Shown here piece by piece: positions 1 through 11,100 of a stretch of 64,000 bases of DNA. The notes beneath the pieces are model-generated. The model ran no database searches. It was given only the letters and a program-made list of their open reading frames with translations, and was not told where the DNA came from. Where the stretch lies: the NCBI GenBank assembly GCA_023238725.1, contig CM041551.1:7615759-7679758 (forward strand). The letters run 5' to 3'. A program made the position numbers and the translations under genes. The stretch is from Scortum barcoo. Taxonomy: Eukaryota > Chordata > Actinopteri > Centrarchiformes > Terapontidae. How positions within the stretch are numbered: the stretch's first letter is position 1; every line of letters begins with the position of its first letter.

Positions 1-60
1 TACATATTGTTTTTGTGTTTATTTTGTCTCTATTATTTAATGTCTCTTTTAAATTGTTGT

Positions 61-125
61 TTGAGCTGCTGTAACGGTGAAATTTCCCCACCGTGGGATC
101 AATAAAGGATCTTATCTTATCTTAA
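61..125 (+). mobile_element. 3' tail of a decayed non-LTR retrotransposon (LINE)
   Basis: The stretch has the usual end of a fish LINE 3' UTR: a short hairpin-like segment (TTTCCCCACCGTGGGA), then ATCAATAAAGG, then a short tandem run of the unit ATCTT. Such terminal repeats are known from L2/CR1/Rex-type LINEs; the exact family cannot be told from this. It lies in the intron before the last TM9SF1 exon. Confidence 0.55.
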
Positions 126-311
126 AATGGTTTGGATAATATGTGAAGTCTCCAGATAGTTAAAGTTAAAGTGATTGTCATCTTGACTGATGACTCAGCA
201 CTATCAATTATTATTCTGAGGATTTATGAAAGGAAAAATTGAAAGTACAGCCTGTTGAACTGTTATTTTCTACACACTCATTCCTCCTTTGTATCTATTT
301 TCCTCCTTCAG

Positions 312-705
312 TGCCATCTCGGTGGAATTGTACTACATCTTTGCCACCGTTTGGGGCAGAGAGCACTACACCCTCTATGGCATCCTGCTGTGCGTCTTTG
401 CCATCCTCCTCTCAGTGGGCGCCTGCATCTCTGTGGCGCTCACCTACTTCCTGCTGTCTGGCGAGGACTACCGGTGGTGGTGGCGGAGCGTGCTGAGCAC
501 CGGCTCCACCGGCCTCTTCATCTTCGTTTACTCTGTTTTCTACTACCGGAACCGGTCCTCCATGAGCGGCCTGGTACAGAGCACAGAGTTCTTCGGCTAC
601 TCTCTGCTCACAGCGCTGGTCTTTTCATTGATGCTGGGCAGCGTGTCGTTCTGGGCCTCCCTGGCGTTTATTCGCTACATCTACCGGAGCCTCAAGATGG
701 ACTAG
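312..705 (+). CDS. tm9sf1: TM9SF1 (transmembrane 9 superfamily member 1), last coding exon, 5' part outside window
   Basis: This is the C-terminal exon of a nonaspanin, a nine-membrane-span protein of endosomes and Golgi. It follows a CTTCAG acceptor at 311 and begins in phase 2 (last base of a Ser codon), giving about 130 residues to the TAG at 703-705. Visible family marks are the block VELYYIFATVWG, LSGEDYRWWWRS just before a membrane span, YSVFYYRNRSSMSG, FFGYSLLTALVF and the ending IYRSLKMD. At least three strongly hydrophobic segments are present. The last residues KMD fit the KxD/E COPI-binding Golgi-retention signal described for TM9SF proteins. Earlier exons must lie left of the window. 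TM9SF1 is preferred over TM9SF2-4 from the RWWWRS and C-terminal wording, recalled rather than searched. It is convergent with nanog. Confidence 0.88.
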
Positions 706-2100
706 ACGTGAAATGTGCATACACAGACACACAGCTATAAATGAACATTTCCTCATAGCACACGTGGACAATCCTCATTCTTCTCTCTGTCAGTCATATA
801 CACACACACACACACACCTCCTGTGGGGTCAATGGGAGGAGAAACAGGGGCCTTTACCTTGAATTGACAGGAGCTAATGATTGAGCTAAAGCTGTCATGG
901 TTGGAATAAAGGGACTGTTAGCTGGATGCATGTACAGATGATGGGTGAGCTGGGATGGGGAATCACGTATTTAAAGATAAATGGGATATTCCAGTACAAA
1001 GGGATGATTGTTTCCCATCAGGAATGAATGGGTAAAATGTATTGTACGTGTGAGTGAATGGATTTAATTATTTTATGGCACACTGTCTGCTCTGGTTCCT
1101 ACTTGGTTGTCTATTGAGGCTACATTTTTTAATTGTTGTATTACACCACCCACCACAACAACTGAGTTTTAAATGGTTATGCAGCAGCGCAAGTGTTTGC
1201 ACTTGCATCCACACATACAGTTAGGCCTATCTAAATATAATAGAAGTTCAGTTTGCACTGGTCCTCCACATGGCCCTGCAGTGGATAAGAATACCTTGAA
1301 GAGTTGATGCAACATGTTGGTGATGGGAGCAATACTGTCATTGTATTCTGGTCACCATTGACTATGATCTTGGTTCTGATGTGTATATATAGTCTTTTCA
1401 ATAAAAAAGCTTTTTAATACAACATTGCCAGCATATCACTTTTTACCAGGACATTATATTTGAATTGTCTTCTGCAGAGCTTTCTTTATCTTTAATTTAT
1501 AGCAGTTATTGAAGAAAAATGCTGCACTTCTAAGTTTGATTCTTATGGGCGTCTTTACATTTGACAAACCTCCCACTGATGTGATATATTGAAGCCAAGT
1601 AATATAAGTTTTTCCACTTTTTCACACCACATGCAATTGGTGAGTCATGTATTTTAACTAGATAGACATGAAGATATCTCCATATTATAATGCTCGGTAA
1701 CACTCAAAAGTAACAGACAATATTTCAAGTTGCCAAAGTGAACCTGTATTTATAGAAAAAAAAATGCATTGAAATGTGTGCACATCAGAGCTGTATCAGT
1801 ACTTGGTACTTTTTAGTTCCCAAAAACAGTGTAATCCAAAGAATGCATCCAACATGGACACATCTCTTATCACCAAGCGCAAATAACACACCAACATACA
1901 TTAAATAGTTGCATATAAAAATAAAACTTCAAGATAAAAAAGTAAAATACTTCTGAACAGCAGTTCAAGGCATATGTACAGTCAGCCTGACAAAAACTAC
2001 ATCAGTTCATTACATAATGACAGTCAAGAAACTTGAAGAGAAATATCAACAAGCCTTCTGGCTAACATTTACAAAAGAGGCCCATCAGCTCAAACGTCGA
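706..2100. other. TM9SF1 3' UTR and short convergent intergenic space
   Basis: No coding potential seen. It holds a (CA)n run at 801-817, two AATAAA signals on the + strand (905, 1400), and AT-rich sequence. The part next to 2100 should be nanog 3' UTR on the minus strand; no canonical minus-strand AATAAA was spotted there. Confidence 0.6.
905..910 (+). terminator. Possible TM9SF1 polyadenylation signal (proximal)
   Basis: A canonical AATAAA occurs about 200 bases after the TM9SF1 stop codon. A second AATAAA lies at 1400-1405 in a T-rich setting and may be the distal site. Confidence 0.4.
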
Positions 2101-4119
2101 CTACTGGCTGCCGCTGTGCACTATGGCTGCGACAGGCTCCCCGTCTTTGCTTTCAAAGCTTGTGTCATGCCCGGTGTTGTTTGCGGGGGCAACGCTGGCT
2201 GAATTAAACGTGCTGTGGTTGTATTCATAATGGCTGACAGTTGGGGGCATGGACCAGCTGGCCGCCTGGGGCCTGGTGGGCACTGCAGTCTGGGCCGAAC
2301 CAGAGGACCAGGAGGCGTATCCGTTAGACCCAGCAGGGCCCATAGCAGCCAGGTAGAAGGCCAGGTTCTGTGGAGCAGTCTTCTTAAACGCTGCCTCCAT
2401 CACATGCTGGTTGTGATGCTCCTTGATCTGGGGCTGGGCTTCTCCCTGATACTGAAACACAAACATGTAGAAGTTTTAATTAAATCAAGTTTATGTGGTC
2501 TTTTTTTAGAGAACAGTATTTGACCGTGTTTCGTCTCTCCTTTAAGGCCATAACCAGACTATGGTTAGGCCTCCATTATAAACGACTTGTTCTATGTCCA
2601 TGCTGCTGTTTCTCTGTTATCACTTAACAGGAAATCTGGGCAGGACAACTGATCCCTGTTTGGTTTTTTGCAATCTTCAGAATAGAGCCAACAATGGGTG
2701 CCACTTACAGATGGGATGTGTGCGGGAATGTTGGAGAAGACGGCTCCACGAATTGGGCCATCTTTGTTGTTGGTGGTGTAGCGCTCAGACACCCAGCTTG
2801 TGTCTTTCTGGTGCCTCCTTAGCTTCATCCTTCTGTTCTGAAACCAAGTCTTCACCTACAAAAAGGGAGAAAGATCGTGGATGATACCTAATACACATGA
2901 AATTCGCTGTCAATTTCAAGAGACTGACCAAATTCAACAGTATTCTTAAACACCATACCTGTTTGTAGGTCAGCCCCGTCAGTTCTGCCAGGTTCTTCAT
3001 TTCAGCCGGGGTGAGGTACCTCTGCACACTGAAGCGCTGGACAAGAGTATTCATCTGACTCTCAGAGAAGGCTGCCCGGACCTTTGCTTTGGGGTTATTT
3101 ACAGTGGTAGTGCTCGGCTTCTTTGGGACAGTCATGACTAAAGTGGTGGTATCGTCGTTGGCGCCATTGCGCCCGGTGACAGCAAATGTCCTTGGGTCCT
3201 CCATGAGAGAGCTTGAAACGTCCCCACCTGCATCAGGGCTCCTGCTGCTCGTCTCCACATCGAGATCTTTCTTCGCCCAAGTGGCCGGGTCTGCCTGGGG
3301 GAGACTTCCCTCCCTGCTGCTGCCAGAGCTCCATGAATCTGTGAGAGGGTGAGAGGGAGGGTCAGTCTGGGTCTAAAGGTCAAAATGGACTTGGAGCATG
3401 CTACACTACAGTACATTGTATGCAGCAGAAGCACAATGACAAAAAATGATTCTTTGTATTACGGTAAAAATCATTATATATAAACATAGCATACAATCTA
3501 ATCTTCTCGCATTTTGTCGCGAGATGTTCCCACTTGGCTCTTGCCCCGGCAGTAGCGGGATATTTGAAAAACTTATTCAAACCAAGATGGGGCTAAATAT
3601 GCTCATTCTGGAGGAAGGACTCGTCGCTTTCAGCCGCCAACAGGGACATGTAAGCTCTGGCACCAACACAAGGCTTTACATCGTGTAGTCAAATGTAAAA
3701 GTTGTAAGTTGGCGCCGACCTGGTGAGGTGTGCGCCTCGGAGTCGCTGGTCGAGTCGCTCCCGGCCCGTCTGGCCTCATGTGTCCGGCCGTCGTGATAGG
3801 CGGCCCGGTGCGGCCCGCCGAGGAGCAGCCGCCCCGCCTGGGCGTCGCCGAGGTAGACCACCCCGGGGCTCTGGTAGTGACAGTGGCCGCTCACTGCGTG
3901 CTGCTCCGGGCTGCGAGGCGGAGACTCTTCCCGGGTCCTGGCGGCATAGTAGGCCCCCGTCACCCCGGCGTTGTAGTTGCCCAGGTCCGTCACTCCCGCC
4001 TCGGCCCAGCCGGTCAGGTTTGAGGTCTGCTCGGCCCCGGGCTGGTACATGAGGCCGTATGCGTAGGCGTGATAAGAGGGGTTGTAGTTGTAGGTTATCT
4101 GCGACTTCCAGTCCGCCAT
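2101..4119 (-). CDS. nanog: Nanog homeobox transcription factor, four exons, complete
   Basis: Exons (minus strand): 4119-3720, 3338-2959, 2855-2709, 2451-2101; all junctions are GT-AG and phases agree, giving 425 codons before the stop. The start MADWK and the Tyr-rich region YNYNPSYHAYAYGLMY are typical of fish Nanog. The homeodomain lies near residues 160-220: KAKVRAAFSESQ in helix 1, and the intron splits helix 3 just before VKTWFQNRRMKLRR. TYKQVKTWFQN is a Nanog hallmark; fish have NRRMK where mammals have NQRMK. Asn51 and Gln50 are kept. The C-terminus has a few Trp residues but no mammalian-type tryptophan repeat. Known role: maternal pluripotency factor that, with Pou5f3 and Sox19b, opens zygotic genes in fish embryos. 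The start was chosen for the conserved MADW beginning. An NK- or Vent-like gene is the only alternative and fits less well. Confidence 0.92.
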
Positions 4120-4259
4120 TTCTCTCGCACTTTTGCCCCCAGGTAAAAAATGCAAAATTACAGCCAGTGGCTCTGTTTGTAACCAAACACAGCCCTGCGG
4201 AGCTGAGGAGGTAAGTAAAAACAAACCTAAAAAAGAGTCAGGGGTCAGTACAAGTGAAA

Positions 4260-4400
4260 CAAGCGGAGGCCAATCAAGTGGAGCAGCTCCCACAGGCTGG
4301 TTATAAAGAGGTGTGTGGGTGGGGCAGCGTGGAGGTGGGGGCCCTGCTCTGAGCCATCCTCCTCCATTCACCTCAACATTTCATTGGCCACCGAGCTTGA
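4260..4400 (-). promoter_or_regulatory. Possible nanog proximal promoter
   Basis: Just upstream of the nanog start are two NF-Y type CCAAT boxes in opposite orientations (CCAAT on + at 4270-4274; ATTGG on + at 4383-4387) and an AT-rich TTATAAAG at 4301-4308 that reads as a TATA box better on the + strand than on nanog's own strand. Position relative to the start codon fits a core promoter, but no start site can be proved. Confidence 0.3.
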
Positions 4401-7400
4401 TGCTTTGCTTTTAAATTTACTATTTCAGGCCTGCAGACAAAAACAAAGTAATAAGAGTTACTAAATACCTTTTTTACATAAAGTTATTTAACATGATCAC
4501 CCAACCTCTGCCCATATTTTACATGTTTAAATTATACCCAGATCCATTGAATATCCAGAATGACTCCATCTATCGTTTAGTTGTCTCTTTGGAGTCTTGG
4601 GCTATTTAGGCTGTTTGTATCTTTAAAAATGTTTACCATGTCAATGTGTGGTATTTTTTTCAGCACAACATAAGCTATATTTCAGCTGATGTCATTTTAT
4701 CACACTGGCATGATCAGAGATCTAGGAGGGTTAATTAAGGTTAAATAATTATCTTTAGGTAATTATCATATGACGTCTAATCATTAACTGACTGAATACA
4801 GGTCAGATTAAGCATAAGATTACAATTTTGTTAAGGCTGAGTCATCAAAGTAGGCAAAGTGGCGGATTACTCTGGGCCCCCACTGTGTGACAATTGTTTT
4901 AAGGTAATTCCTTTGAATGGCATATTTTTATGTGGTAATATGAACATGCACTGCTCAAACATAATGTCATCTTCAGATATAAGTGACCTAAGGTGTTTGT
5001 TTTGTCTGAGTGAAAGTTTAGGAACTGATGACTGATCATGAGGGTGCAAAAAATCTCACCCCAACGTCCAACCTCTCAGTGGGTTTTAGAGAAAGAAGTG
5101 TGTGGTGGGAGACTTAATCCTTAACTAAATTACTGAGGTACAGAGAAATTACAAGTATACAAAACACATAAAACGCCTTTAACTGGAAACTATTTATCTA
5201 GCAAAAACAACAAAACATGCAACATAGTGTGTACTCAGTGTGTAAAGATAACTTGTATCTGAATCCTCCTGAATATGTAGCCGATATCTTGTATTTGCAA
5301 TTGGGAGATTTACAAGAGGCTCGTTGTTCAGTGGTTGTGTTTGTTTAGCTATAAGAGGCACCTTTTACATCCCTTAATAACAAAAGGGCAATATTGCAGC
5401 TCGCTGAAAATGCAGTTCAGGAAAACAGGGTATTTTTGTGGAGAAATCTGTCTAAGCAGGCAAGGCTCTTTGTGCACCTACAGTTTTATATTACACCTCT
5501 CATCAACACAGCAAAATCAGCATCTGCACATTAAAAATAATTGAGTAATGGAAAGGGATATCCAAATATAGAAATCAAATAAAGTTGTAAATAACTGTAA
5601 CATGCTGCTTTGTCAGCATGTAAACATCCATGCTTTGTCCTTTGACTGCCCCAATAGCGTGATTAATTATGTTTTCATGAGCTTCTGTCCCAGATCAATA
5701 CACTAAATATAGTATCTGGGTCTCAAGCATGAATAGTTTATGAATGCCTGATACTTCTAAGTCAGCATTATCGTTGATGATTGAGAAATCCAAATATAAA
5801 TTCAAGGCAGTGGACCTGCTTACTCAGACCACAATATTTAGTCTGAAAGTGCTGTCTTTGAGGAGAAATACATTTTGCCTCAAACAAGTTTTAAAACATG
5901 TAAGAACCTGTTTATTTCTGCATTTTGTACATAATACTTCAAAGACAGAGAGTGTTGTTGGACATGCTCACACTGCTTTTACCCTCATTTACAATCTTTT
6001 TCACAAAGATGAATTAAATTAAGCAGCGCGTTACCATCCAAGTGGTTGTTTGTGTTCCCCCTCCTTGGCTGTATTGGTGTGGTAATGAGTCAGTTAGTGA
6101 CGACATTATGTGAGAACAGTGAGCCTAATGGTTGCGTTAGCATTTCTACTGATCTCTCTGCCTGGACAGGGTGTGTTTGTCTGATCTCCAATGAGCCAAG
6201 GAGCTCAGTGGTGTAGGCGTGTATAGGGGGTGGGTGGACAGGTGTGCAGTGCATTAGCATTGGTATGTGGAGAGCAGACTACACATTGGCCTTTGATGAC
6301 CAGACATACTTTGTTGAGTTTTGTGAGGCAGGGTATTTGTAAGGGGCTGCTACTCAAGAAAAAAAGGCGTATCACACAAAACAGAATTTTTTCATCAATT
6401 ATTGTTTGTTGGAGGATTTCTTACCCTCCTATTCTAATAGTACATTACTTAACTAAACAATAAGTGTTTGTATTTCTAAAGAACTGATGCTGAATTACAC
6501 CTCTTTCTGTCCCCAGATGAAAAGATACATGATGTTTTTTTCACTGTTCCTCTCTCATACAGTGCAGTGTAGTCATTGTAGTTTTGTGTTTTCAGTAATG
6601 GACATGTTGGCTTGAAGTGCAAGACCATCAGTTTCTCTTTTGTTGTCTGAGAAGAGTGCAAATGATCTCAGAGTTCATGGAGTTCATTCCAAATTCACCC
6701 TGGTTTGCAATAATGAGGCACTTTTCATGAAATCCTTATGTGTAGTTTAATTGTGTTTTGACATAAATCAAATGGTGGAAAATGTACTATTCAGGCCTCT
6801 TACTTGATTAAAAGTAGTAACACCACAATAGATTGTTACAGATATGTGTAAGAATCACTTTAATGTGGTATCTGTTTAAATTGAGATATATTTTAACTAC
6901 TTTACACTGTGAAAGATTCAAATTGGCATCATATTTTTTAAGACCATATATCATATATATTTTACATAAACACATTACTTAAACAAACATTTTATCAGAA
7001 CACACATGGGAGATTTTAAAGTTGAAAAAAGTTGAAAAATAAACTTTTCTTAATATTCAAATATCTACAGAATTTCTGTAGCAGTACTTAAACACTGAGA
7101 TTAAGTACCCCCCCACTATTTCACTGTCAATTTGGGTGTTGGACTTCTGGTGAACAAAACAAAATTTGAGGATGTCCCCTTGAACTAAAAGAAATTGCCA
7201 TCAGAATTTCAAACATAGCTGTAAATGTAAATGTAATGTAAATGTAGAGGAATATTAAGCACAATTTAATTAAAAGGGGCTTTATTGACATTAAAGTTTC
7301 CAAAACAATTTCACCAAAGAAGCAAAATGAATTATAGTTATATGATTCATCATACATATTTATATAATTTTTAAAAGATATGTATGTTTTTAAAAGATTC

Positions 7401-7590
7401 AGTGAGTTCAACTGAATCACTTCTACTCCATTAATGCATGAAATATAAAAACATACATGATACTGAGAAAAAAAAGTTGTTGGCATGAATTTTCACTTGT
7501 CTAAAAGTAAAAACAAACATTGAAAAAGAGTATAAAGTAACATAAAACGTTACTTTCATAGACTGTATATAAGAGTATAAACTTGTTTAT
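4400..7590. other. Intergenic region between nanog and IPO4
   Basis: AT-rich, no convincing exon on either strand; scattered short open frames have no splice or family support. It probably carries nanog upstream control sequence. A copy of the fish-genome motif AGACTGTATATAAG is at 7560-7573. Confidence 0.55.
4728..4790. promoter_or_regulatory. Cluster of homeodomain-type TAAT sites upstream of nanog
   Basis: Within about 60 bases lie TTAATTAA (4731-4738), AATAATTATC, GTAATTATCA (4759-4768) and TAATCATTAA. Such packed TAAT cores are typical of homeodomain-bound elements. It is about 620 bases upstream of the nanog start codon. Function is inference. Confidence 0.3.
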
Positions 7591-7594
7591 CTCT

Positions 7595-7626
7595 TGAATT
7601 TCTCTTGGAGATCAATAAAGTCTATC

Positions 7627-7686
<60 letters not shown>

Positions 7687-7714
7687 CTATCTATCTATCT
7701 ATCTATCTATCTAT
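7595..7714 (+). mobile_element. LINE 3' tail with expanded (TATC)n microsatellite
   Basis: TTGAATTTCTCTTGGAGATC then AATAAAGT is the usual end of fish L2/RTE-like LINE 3' UTRs, and it runs straight into about 22 TATC/ATCT units (7624-7714) broken once by TATCTCTATC. The repeat probably grew from the element's terminal tandem repeat. Confidence 0.55.
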
Positions 7715-7739
7715 AATTGACTGCAGTCTCTGAGTTGCA

Positions 7740-8134
7740 CCTCTCCCTCCCGTCCAGTGGAGGCGCTGTGTGTTTCCATCAGACCTCAGCTCGTGACAGC
7801 TGCAGGTCCCTTTAACTGAACTCACGTGGAACTCCTGGCCGGTTCTGCCCCGCGTGCTGGCCGTTGAAGCGGTGACGGTCCAGACCGAGCTGGAGGCTCG
7901 AGCCTGTCTCACTCTGCTCCGGCTTCACAGCTTCGCTCACATCCGCCCGCTTCAGACGGGAGTTGTCGGTGAACTCGGTAGCTAGCTGTTAAAGCTGCCC
8001 TCAGAGGCTTTGTTTACACATGTGACAGGTGTAGCATAGTTGGGAACGACGCCGCGAAGGGACAGCAGGTTTATTTAGCCAGGTTTATTAGAAACTTTAA
8101 CGGTTACCAACTCAAAGAGCTCTGAACTGTCGAG
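7740..8134 (+). promoter_or_regulatory. IPO4 promoter and 5' UTR
   Basis: A CpG- and GC-richer block, unlike the flanking AT-rich DNA, ends at the IPO4 start codon. It holds a perfect CACGTG E-box at 7823-7828 and no clear TATA box, as expected for a housekeeping gene. The exact transcription start is not visible. Confidence 0.45.
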
Positions 8135-11100
8135 ATGACAGAGGAACTTGAGCAGATTCTTTCGCAGCTGACACAGCCTGACAATGCAGTCATTCAGCAG
8201 GTAATGTCACACACAACTTTGTTTAAGTTAGCATCATTTTGTCGTCGGACTTGATGGATGATAACTAACCGTTAACCTGAGCTAACTAACTTGTCTGATA
8301 ACTAACGGTTAGCTAACGGTCCGACCGTTGGTGCTGATATTTAGCTCCTCTGGCCTCATGAACTATCTACTGAAGTTATGTAGTTCACTTAAACTTCACT
8401 TTTAGAAAGGCAAATCTAGGCCCGGGGTCGTGAATCATTTAGCTGCGCTTTGTGATACGTTCTGGTGTCCTGTGATTTCTACAGAGAAGCATTTGTGGTA
8501 TTCAGCCAACTCAGTGAGAGCTCTTTTGTCCCCCCTTTAGGCCACAGCCCAGCTCAAACAGGCTTTCAAAGACCCAGCCATTATACCAGCCCTGTGTGCA
8601 GTCATGAGTGGCTCTCAAAACCCTCAGGTACTGTGAGAGAAAATTGTATCTTCTTCTACTTCTGATGGGAAACAAGTGTCATTTCCAGAATATATTTATG
8701 TGTGTGTGTGTGATAGGTGTGATTTCCTGTGAACTACCTGACATCTTTTCCCGATTTTAACTCTCAGATCCGTCAGTCTGCTGCGGTGATGCTGAGGCTG
8801 AGAGTTAAGAAGCACTGGAAGAACATCAGCCCCAATGACAGAGAGAGGTTTACTCTTTACTTTCCGTTGTTGGATTTCACACCATCACAACTCTACACCC
8901 AGTTGTCGAAATTAAGTTAAAAATAAGTTGTAATTGTTATGTTTCTCTTCTTTCATGCAGCCTTAAGGGAGTTGTGTTGCAGGCCTTCATGCAGGAAACA
9001 GAGTAAGCCATTTGGTTTATGCAATAATGACTTACTTTATGACCCAGATTTTACTGCCATGTATATAATGTTACATCAAGTGTGTATGACCATATGTGAT
9101 TACACATGTGAAATGCCCTCTACCAGTGAGGCTGAACTCCTCTGTATATCTTATTTTGCAGGCACACTGTGCAGCACTCACTCTCTCAATTGTGTGCAGT
9201 GATGGTTAAACATGAGACACCAGACCGCTGGCCTGCCCTGCTGCAGCTCCTCAATCAATCCACCAAGAGCAGCAACCCTCATGACAGACAGGTACAGAAC
9301 TCATGGAACATGGATAGGAACATAGATAAGATTCACTGAGGTACTAATTTCCACTGGTAATTGTGTTTTTGAAGTAGGACCTCCAAATGATGATTAATTA
9401 ATTAATCTTTTAACTGAAAATGATAAGATGTAAGAATTAATCTGAACAAATCAATTGATGCAGCTGATTAAAAGCTTTGAAATATTGACACTCCTCTGTC
9501 CCAACAGGTTGGCCTCCTGTTGCTGAATAAGGTGATGGAGTCCAACCCTGAGCCTTTCCAGCCTCACTACTGCCAGCTGCTACAGCTGTTTAGCACTGTA
9601 CTGCAGGACCACAACAACCCAACAGCCTTGTACTACTGCATCCTCACCCTCACGGCCATAACTCCATACACAGGCTCAGGAGAGATGGTGAGGCAGTGTT
9701 ACTGACATTCAGATCATTACAGAAGGGATAAATGCATTTTGATGAGGCATTAGCTTTTGATACACCACAAATTAAGTTTAAACAAATGGTAGATAAAGGT
9801 GTAAATGTATCTAAAACATGGTCATTTTGAACATGTAGAAAGCACTTTTTACTAACCAAAGTGATATCTTGCTGCTCTACAGAACCAGATGCGTTCTCTC
9901 ATCCCAGGTCTGATCGTCGCTCTGCAACACCTCATCAAGGCAGATGAGGTAAACTAGTATTGCTGTTTCTTTAGCCCGCTAAGTGCATTTAATGGTAATT
10001 TACTGTTAAATTACTGGGTTTGTCTTCATCTGCACAGAGCCAAGCCAGCGAGGCCATGGAGGTGTTTAATGAGCTCATGGAGAGTGAGGTGTCAATCATC
10101 GTCCCTCATGTTGCTGACATTGTGCGCTTCTGTTTGGAGGTAGGAGCTGAATTCTGTTTTTACTTTCGTGTACTGAATTTCATTTTCATTTCTGAACCCA
10201 TGAGTAATACTTCTTGTCTGAGTGTTTGAAGGATCATGTGCGAGAAATCTAACAATACGTGTTCAATATCAATGTTTGTGTCAGGTGGGCAGTAACACCA
10301 CGCTGACCGACTCTCTGCGGGTGAAAGCACTCTCTTGTATTGCCTTCCTCATCAAGCTGAAGAGCAAGGTACAGTCACACATCAGCCAGTTATACCGGAC
10401 ACTGACACAGAAATAACTTCACTTCATTGGAAACTAAAATACTCAGGTCTCTGTAATTGGCTTGTTTCCATGCATAGTTGATTGCGTGCAAACCAAGGGA
10501 CTGAACTTATACTTGTCTCTTCTAGCCAATTACATACACTGGCAGATGACCTGTAATTCAGTCAACATCATATTGACTGAATGGAAAAGATAAATTGCTC
10601 ATCTTCTTCTCTACTTTGTAGACGGTGCTGAAGCAGAAGCTGCTGAACCCAATCTTGCAGGCAGTCTTCCCTGTGCTGGTTGCAGCTCCTCCGCCTGGTG
10701 AGCAGGATCCCGAGGACGAGGAGGACGACAGCGGAGATGGCACAGACAATGACAATCCCAAACACTGTGCTGCTCAGGTGGGGAAAGGGTATTTGTGATT
10801 ATGTACAATGTGTTCCTGTTTTTTAAAACAAAATATGCTTCACAACCTTTTCATTGTGATCTTGGAAGGAAGATTAAACTTAATGAATTGTTTTCTGTGT
10901 ATTTCCAGATTATTGACACCATGGCGCTCCATATGCCCCCAGAGAAACTGTTTCAGCAACTGGTAAGTTAAGGCTAAAGGTCATGATGATTCTTTAAACC
11001 TGTCCTGTTGCAGATACCTGCTTTTTGACACCATATTCTGTTGTGTCTTGTGTTTTAGATGCCCCTCACTCAGGCCTGCCTTGCCAGTGAAGACCCCTAT

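Noticed and set aside
3723..4052. Open frames on the + strand opposite nanog exon 1
   Set aside because: They mirror a GC-rich coding exon, have no family match and no splice support.
4301..4308. TATA box for nanog
   Set aside because: TTATAAAG reads as a TATA box mainly on the opposite strand; kept only as part of a weak promoter call.
7753..7769. CTCF-like CCAGTGGAGGCGCTGTG before IPO4
   Set aside because: One base is missing from the core spacing, so the match is weak.
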